From positions 1 to 8,187 of the forward strand of contig JAJYVJ010000072.1 of the NCBI GenBank assembly GCA_021792045.1: DNA of 8,187 nucleotides. Reading direction: 5' to 3'. The notes below the pieces were generated by a model. The model was not told the origin of the DNA. It made no database searches and was given only the letters and a program-made list of their open reading frames with translations. Made by a program: the position numbers and the translations under genes. Origin of the DNA: Thermoplasmata archaeon (lineage in GTDB: Archaea; Thermoplasmatota; Thermoplasmata; Thermoplasmatales; Thermoplasmataceae). This document shows positions 5,021 to 8,187 of this stretch, in pieces. Position 1 is the stretch's first letter; each line of letters opens with the position of its first letter.

Positions 5021-6198
5021 TGAACGTCATACCTTTTAGACCATTGTTTTTCAACACGCAGTGGCAAAAATCCATATCTCCTCCTTATGACGTGATCAGC
5101 AAGGATGAGGAAGATGAGCTGAAGAAGTTTCAATTTAACATTACACACATAACGCTTCCAGATACCAATCCTATTGGATCCAATCTTTTTAATGAGTGGG
5201 TGTCCAGAGGTGTCCTCTATAGGCATCCTAAGGAACTCTTGATCGTAATTGTGCAGGAGTTTGAATACAATGGAAAGAAAATGAAACGATTCAGTGTGAT
5301 GGCTCCTGTACAAACCTCACCGCCGAATGGAGATATTTTAACGCATGAACACACATTTGGAAAATATGTTGGTGAAAGGAAAGACTTAATGAAGTTAACA
5401 AGATGCCAGCTTGAGCCCATATTTCTCTTATCCGAGAAAGGTGATCTTCTTGACAGATTGAAAAGATACACAGAATCTACACATTTTCAAAACTCGGTCG
5501 AGGAGCCAAAGGGGGTGATGAACTACGTGTATCTTGTAGAAGATAAAGAAAGCATCAGTGAGATATTATCTTCAGTTTCTGGTTCAAGGGCTATCGTTGC
5601 AGATGGCCACCACAGGCTTCAGGCAACAAGAGAGCTCTATGAAGAGGATCAACAGAACAGAGACTTCTGGAAATTCAGCCTTTCATATGTTGAGCCTGCA
5701 GACCAGGATTCGCTTCTCATTCTAGGGATCAACAGGGTGATATCTTCTGGCCACAGCTTAAAAGATTATATGGGACGGGTCAAAGATTATTTCGAGGTTT
5801 CGGAAGTTGATAATGCAAGTGACGCAAGAACAGTTGTTCTCTATGATGGGCAATACTATTCGTTAATACCTAAAGATAAAGCGTACAGTGAAGCCGGCAT
5901 AGACGATATAGAAGCGTATGCTGCTTCAAATCCCTTACTTATAGATCGAATTCTTATCAGAAAAATTCTAGGAATTGATGAATCTACGATACTTACGGAC
6001 GTTTATTATACAGGCGACGAGAGTGAAGCCAAAGAGTTGGTAGATGACGGAAACAGTGATTTTGCAGTAATCATGCCGCAGTGGGACAAGAAAAAACTGT
6101 TCGCTTTAATGGACAAGGGCGTACAGTTGCCTCGCAAATCAACGTATTTCTTCCCCAAGATTCCATCTGGTCTGGCCCTTTATCAAGATATTCTCTAA
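5020..6198 (+). CDS. DUF1015 family protein
   Basis: A 392-residue cytosolic protein of the conserved DUF1015 family (usually about 400-430 residues). Landmarks: the N-terminal VIPFRPL; PPYDVIS (21-27); HEHTF (109-113) followed by a conserved basic region and LEPIFLL; and ADGHHRLQATREL (194-206), the most characteristic motif. DGHHR recalls the catalytic GHHR of ParB-like fold proteins such as archaeal ADP-dependent serine kinase, and DUF1015 genes are often found near serine synthesis genes in other organisms. A small-molecule kinase or nucleotide-binding role is therefore imaginable but unproven. The ATG shares one base with the nfo stop (TGATG), and GAGGT (5008-5012) lies 7 bases upstream; a TTG one codon earlier is less likely. 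No membrane segments or signal peptide. It ends 65 bases before the tRNA gene, and I see no promoter of its own. Confidence 0.9.
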   Translation: MNVIPFRPLFFNTQWQKSISPPYDVISKDEEDELKKFQFNITHITLPDTNPIGSNLFNEWVSRGVLYRHPKELLIVIVQEFEYNGKKMKRFSVMAPVQTSPPNGDILTHEHTFGKYVGERKDLMKLTRCQLEPIFLLSEKGDLLDRLKRYTESTHFQNSVEEPKGVMNYVYLVEDKESISEILSSVSGSRAIVADGHHRLQATRELYEEDQQNRDFWKFSLSYVEPADQDSLLILGINRVISSGHSLKDYMGRVKDYFEVSEVDNASDARTVVLYDGQYYSLIPKDKAYSEAGIDDIEAYAASNPLLIDRILIRKILGIDESTILTDVYYTGDESEAKELVDDGNSDFAVIMPQWDKKKLFALMDKGVQLPRKSTYFFPKIPSGLALYQDIL

Positions 6199-6220
6199 GA
6201 AAATGGCACGATTCAGCAAC

Positions 6221-6230
6221 ATATTTATTT
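6221..6230 (+). promoter_or_regulatory. Candidate box A (TATA) of tRNA-Thr
   Basis: ATATTTATTT, centred about 38 bases upstream of the mature tRNA 5' end at 6264. With the usual 24-26 base spacing, transcription would start near 6250, leaving a short 5' leader for RNase P. Confidence 0.5.
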
Positions 6231-6263
6231 ATCTGTCAATAGCATTTAACTAGACAGGTTTAT

Positions 6264-6336
6264 GCCGTTGTAGCTTAGCTGGTTGAGCAGCTGATTCGTA
6301 ATCAGCAGGTCGGGGGTTCGAATCCCTCCAACGGCT
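6264..6336 (+). tRNA. tRNA-Thr (anticodon CGT)
   Basis: A complete 73-base cloverleaf without intron. The acceptor stem GCCGTTG (6264-6270) pairs fully with CAACGGC (6329-6335), with discriminator T at 6336. The D arm is 6273-6276/6285-6288 and includes one T-G pair. The anticodon stem GCTGA/TCAGC encloses the loop TTCGTAA with anticodon CGT at 6297-6299, which reads ACG (Thr). The variable loop is 5 bases. The T stem GGGGG/CCCTC (one G-T pair) encloses TTCGAAT. CCA is not encoded (TCTT follows). The U discriminator fits archaeal tRNA-Thr. It is downstream of DUF1015 in the same orientation but has its own candidate box A. Confidence 0.97.
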
Positions 6337-6569
6337 TCTTATCCTGACAGTATATGGAGATCCCAGCATTCATCAAACATAATTGAGAAGATGAACATTC
6401 TTGTATTTCCTTTATTGTTTCATTATTTGAGAGGAGAAGGTTGAACAACTTTGTCTGGGAAACAAGATCTCACCGAAATCAAACTTACGCTTGTTCAAGT
6501 AATAACCTTATCTAGACAACAATCTCGCCACTTTTTCTTACAATGTAGGAAACCAGATAATCTACCTAG

Positions 6570-6803
6570 CTAAAAATATCCCGAAAGAGGAATTGGGTGA
6601 AAATAGTATATGCCTTTATAATAACTGGTCCCAATAGGGAGGAATATGCCACTTATTGATTTGTAGTAATAGTAATAATGGAGGTGTCCGGTAATCTCTG
6701 CAATACTAGGATAAAGGCTAGATGCAGGAATCACTGGAGCGAAGAAGATAAAAAGTATAACCAAAGAAGCTGAAATAATTATTATTATCAACGTTCGATT
6801 CAT
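6570..6803 (-). CDS. Small single-span membrane/secreted protein, hypothetical
   Basis: A 77-codon ORF from the ATG at 6803 to TAG. MNRT is followed by a strongly hydrophobic segment (about residues 5-25, including six Ile in a row) that is a signal anchor or signal peptide. A short Tyr/Ser/Gly/Pro-rich outer part follows, with a run of five Tyr near residues 44-48 and an aromatic C-terminus (YYFHPIPLSGYF). No Cys, no known motif, no recognised family. In favour of a real gene: a TATA-like CTTATACC (6827-6834) centred about 27 bases upstream, right for a leaderless mRNA, and the same membrane-anchor layout as the next gene on this strand. Against: low-complexity runs, short length and gene-poor surroundings. 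It could be the 5' remnant of a longer secreted-protein gene. A longer start (6821) adds MNIFYL but has poorer promoter spacing. Confidence 0.35.
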   Translation of the reverse strand: MNRTLIIIIISASLVILFIFFAPVIPASSLYPSIAEITGHLHYYYYYKSISGIFLPIGTSYYKGIYYFHPIPLSGYF

Positions 6804-6826
6804 TAAATAAAATATATTCAAAATAG

Positions 6827-6834
6827 GTATAAGG
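6827..6834 (-). promoter_or_regulatory. Candidate TATA box of the 77-residue ORF
   Basis: CTTATACC on the minus strand, centred about 27 bases before the ATG at 6803, with A/T-rich sequence on its upstream side. It supports leaderless expression of the small ORF. Confidence 0.3.
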
Positions 6835-7286
6835 ATTTTATTGCACTAATAGGTGAACTTTTAGGAGACGGGAACTCTAACTTGTAAGTAATAATTCTCT
6901 GCACATTTGGGTTCCTCTTTCTTGCCGTTCAACAGAATCATGTTGGAGCGCCAATTATGGAGTGTGCTAATATCATGTCCTTGCTATTGTGATTGCGAAA
7001 CTATGTTCCAACGAATATTTTAGTTTTACTCTATATCTCTTACACGCACGCAATGGTGGATTCAACAAAATAGAATATTGAACTTGTTTTTAGGACCAGA
7101 GAATTTAACGTTGATTATTTAGATATGAATTAATTCTAGAGAAATACAATATTATCATCGTTGCAGTCATAACCACAACACCAAAAATTTCTATGTTTTT
7201 CTTGTAGGCAGAATGTGCCTCGTAATATATATTTTTACTGCGATGACTACATTCGCAATAAAGAACCTAACATGTGGTAATCGAAT

Positions 7287-7294
7287 AAAAAAAA
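7287..7294 (-). terminator. Candidate oligo-T terminator of the secreted-protein gene
   Basis: Eight consecutive A on the plus strand, hence T8 in the minus-strand transcript, about 112 bases after the stop of the secreted-protein gene. Archaeal RNA polymerase often stops at such runs without a hairpin. It is the longest T run in that direction here. Confidence 0.35.
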
Positions 7295-7405
7295 GTAGGT
7301 TAGCGGTTAATGCCATCCAGGTTATGGAAATATTCTAATGCCCACTTAAAATCGAGGACAAACCAATTAGAAGTGTGCGTGTGTTTTATTGGTATATCAA
7401 GTATG

Positions 7406-7951
7406 TCAGATGTTAAATGAGGTCATGCTGGAAAGTGTAGTATTGAAAGCTGCCTGTGCTCCTGATGAGGCTACACCGTATGCTAGAAGAAATACGGCAT
7501 AAGAACCAGAGTGTGCAAACAAAATAGTAGTACCTAACACGGAAAAGCCAGAATATAGGAAAGCACCATGTGTAGAATTTACAGCTATCTTACCAAAGAG
7601 GGGGATAGCTCCAATGGTCATCAATACGTCTGAATAGCCCTTGGCAGCCTTAGACGAAGATGAGAAATGAAACTCGAGCACGCTTATATAAGAACCATTA
7701 GTACCACTAGAGTAGGTCATATATTCTGACTGGACAATCCCGGTGAAGTTGAACGTGCTGTTGTTTGAAATATTGGCCTTGGATGTACTAGTGTTATTGA
7801 ATTTTTGGCCTGTCTGGGAATTAACTTGATTTTTGGTCGGAAAGCCAAAATGAGGCTGGTTGACTACAAAACCATAGACCATTACTGAGGTTAATATGGT
7901 AACAACTACTACGACCCCAACGATAATTATCGTGCTTTTTTTAGATACCAC
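7406..7951 (-). CDS. Membrane-anchored extracellular protein rich in N-glycosylation sequons, hypothetical
   Basis: A 181-residue protein of unknown function. MVSKKS is followed by a hydrophobic stretch (residues 8-30, IIIVGVVVVVTIL and on) that is an uncleaved signal anchor or signal peptide. Next comes a Asn/Ser/Thr-rich linker (about 31-70), then a domain (about 73-181) with alternating beta-like segments such as YISVLEFHF and GSYAVFLLAYG. Eight N-X-S/T sequons are present (Asn52, 60, 63, 64, 68, 85, 125, 170), so an N-glycosylated surface protein is likely. There is no Cys, no lipobox and no binding motif I recognise. The GTG at 7951 is the start: an in-frame stop lies six codons upstream, no Shine-Dalgarno is present and a strong TATA box is 25 bases upstream. 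The C-terminus is Ser/Thr-rich with no second span. Confidence 0.75.
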   Translation of the reverse strand: MVSKKSTIIIVGVVVVVTILTSVMVYGFVVNQPHFGFPTKNQVNSQTGQKFNNTSTSKANISNNSTFNFTGIVQSEYMTYSSGTNGSYISVLEFHFSSSSKAAKGYSDVLMTIGAIPLFGKIAVNSTHGAFLYSGFSVLGTTILFAHSGSYAVFLLAYGVASSGAQAAFNTTLSSMTSFNI

Positions 7952-7970
7952 ATTACAGGAGCTAGGTCAT

Positions 7971-7983
7971 ATATTTAAATATT
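7971..7983 (-). promoter_or_regulatory. TATA box of the secreted-protein gene
   Basis: AATATTTAAATAT on the minus strand, centred near 7976, 25 bases before the GTG at 7951. This is the best promoter match in the window and places the transcription start on the GTG itself, so the mRNA should be leaderless. Confidence 0.6.
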
Positions 7984-8017
7984 CCCTAGTGGAATAATAT
8001 CGTTAAAAAGCAAATGC

Positions 8018-8187
8018 CTATTTAGATGTATTTCTTTTTCCCGGCAATTTGTAGGTCGCATAGTAATACACTATTCCAAAGAATATGGCGAAGAAGGGCA
8101 GAATAAACAAGTCCGATATCTGGCGAACCGTTTCAATGTACCAAAACGTTGCGAATGAAAGAAGAATGGCCGAAACTGCAACCTTTA
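8018..8187 (-). CDS. C-terminal fragment of a multi-span membrane protein
   Basis: Reading the minus strand from the right edge gives 55 codons and TAG at 8018-8020; the start lies outside the window. The visible part has a hydrophobic segment VAVSAILLSFATFWYI (2-17), a short polar link (ETVRQISD), a second segment LFILPFFAIFFGIVYYYATY (26-45) and a basic tail (KLPGKRNTSK). Two spans ending in a positively charged tail suggest the end of a transporter with a cytosolic C-terminus. The ending resembles APC-type amino acid permeases, but the fragment is too short to say. The stop is 67 bases before the start of the secreted-protein gene, which has its own TATA box in between. Confidence 0.7.
   Translation of the reverse strand, partial: KVAVSAILLSFATFWYIETVRQISDLFILPFFAIFFGIVYYYATYKLPGKRNTSK

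Larger units (their letters stand above)
6337..7405. other. Gene-sparse AT-rich region after tRNA-Thr
   Basis: About 1.07 kb in which the only plausible gene is the small minus-strand ORF at 6570-6803. Two sampled lines (6481-6540 and 7021-7080) are each 33% GC, against 37-50% in sampled coding lines to the left. Several open stretches of 35-55 codons exist on both strands, but that many are expected by chance at this composition. No duplicated tRNA end, terminal inverted repeats, integrase or complete transposase is visible. It may be decayed accessory DNA or a long intergenic region. Confidence 0.5.

Noticed and set aside
6264..6336. A tRNA-derived attachment duplicate inside the window
   Set aside because: I looked for the T-arm and 3' acceptor sequence again between 6337 and 8187 and found no copy.
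6441..6498. Inverted repeat TTGAACAA (6441-6448) and TTGTTCAA (6491-6498), possible element ends or attachment arms
   Set aside because: Eight bases with about 42 bases between and no extension of pairing on either side. Such a match is expected by chance within a kilobase.
6426..6518. A plus-strand stretch FERRRLNNFVWETRSHRNQT, suggestive of a transposase end
   Set aside because: Short and Cys-rich, without a start or any upstream catalytic motif. The frame closes on both sides.
6807..6887. A plus-strand frame reading FIALIGELLGDGNSNL, like a LAGLIDADG homing endonuclease motif
   Set aside because: Only 26 codons between stops, with no start codon and no second motif. Runs this long are frequent by chance in DNA this AT-rich.
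7127..7136. Perfect palindrome GAATTAATTC
   Set aside because: A single AT-rich 10-base palindrome, not near a promoter and not repeated in the window.
7105..7269. A minus-strand open stretch of about 54 codons with a hydrophobic segment (IEIFGVVVMTATMIILYF), possibly a degraded membrane protein continuing another frame by a shift
   Set aside because: No start codon upstream, a Cys/His-rich unlikely N-part, and two or three runs this long are expected by chance in the region.
7300..7424. A minus-strand stretch ending SNWFVLDFKWALEYFHNLDGINR, which looks protein-like and could be a transposase tail
   Set aside because: About 40 codons, no start codon, no DDE residues or terminal repeats nearby. 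It cannot be told from chance.
1..8187. CRISPR arrays, complete insertion sequences or defence-type gene clusters
   Set aside because: No regularly spaced direct repeats, no transposase with catalytic motifs, and no nuclease or toxin-antitoxin pairs. Endonuclease IV is a housekeeping repair enzyme.

Overview
The window looks like chromosomal DNA from a moderately AT-rich archaeon, most likely in or near the Thermoplasmatales. The evidence is a TrmB-family regulator, an archaeal-type split in translation start signals (leaderless genes behind TATA-like boxes, and operon-internal genes behind GGTGA- or GGAGG-type Shine-Dalgarno sequences, several starting with TTG), a tRNA-Thr with no encoded CCA, heavy use of AGA/AGG and ATA codons, and single-span secreted proteins rich in N-X-S/T sequons. 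The order-level placement is an inference; I could not run a search.

Left part (1-3258). The first 84 bases hold the start of a minus-strand pyruvate,phosphate dikinase / PEP synthase gene. Divergent from it, after a possible 20-codon leader ORF (130-192), lies an alpha/beta hydrolase (194-901). Its stop codon interlocks with that of a convergent three-gene minus-strand operon: hotdog thioesterase (3258-2851), bifunctional CoaBC of coenzyme A synthesis (2858-1650) and a nitrilase-fold amidohydrolase (1653-898). The three genes overlap by 8 and 4 bases, so they are probably translationally coupled. Two of them are linked to CoA chemistry by family, which makes a CoA- or beta-alanine-related role for the nitrilase worth considering.

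Middle (3259-6336). A divergent control region contains a perfect 8-bp inverted repeat with a 5-bp spacer and several AGCTAA copies. It separates the CoA operon from a plus-strand operon: a TrmB-like regulator, endonuclease IV with all nine metal ligands, and a DUF1015 protein. These are packed with a 3-base gap and a 1-base overlap. A tRNA-Thr(CGT) gene with its own candidate box A follows.

Right part (6337-8187). After the tRNA the DNA becomes sparse and AT-rich for about 1.07 kb, with only one plausible gene, a 77-codon single-span protein on the minus strand. Then come a minus-strand secreted or anchored glycoprotein-like protein (7951-7406), with an excellent TATA box placed for a leaderless GTG start, and the C-terminal 55 codons of a membrane protein cut off by the window edge. 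I see no CRISPR array, no complete insertion sequence and no duplicated tRNA end marking an integrated element. No clear undescribed multi-gene system is present. The best leads are the operator-like region, the nitrilase coupled to CoaBC, and the unusual CoaBC motifs.
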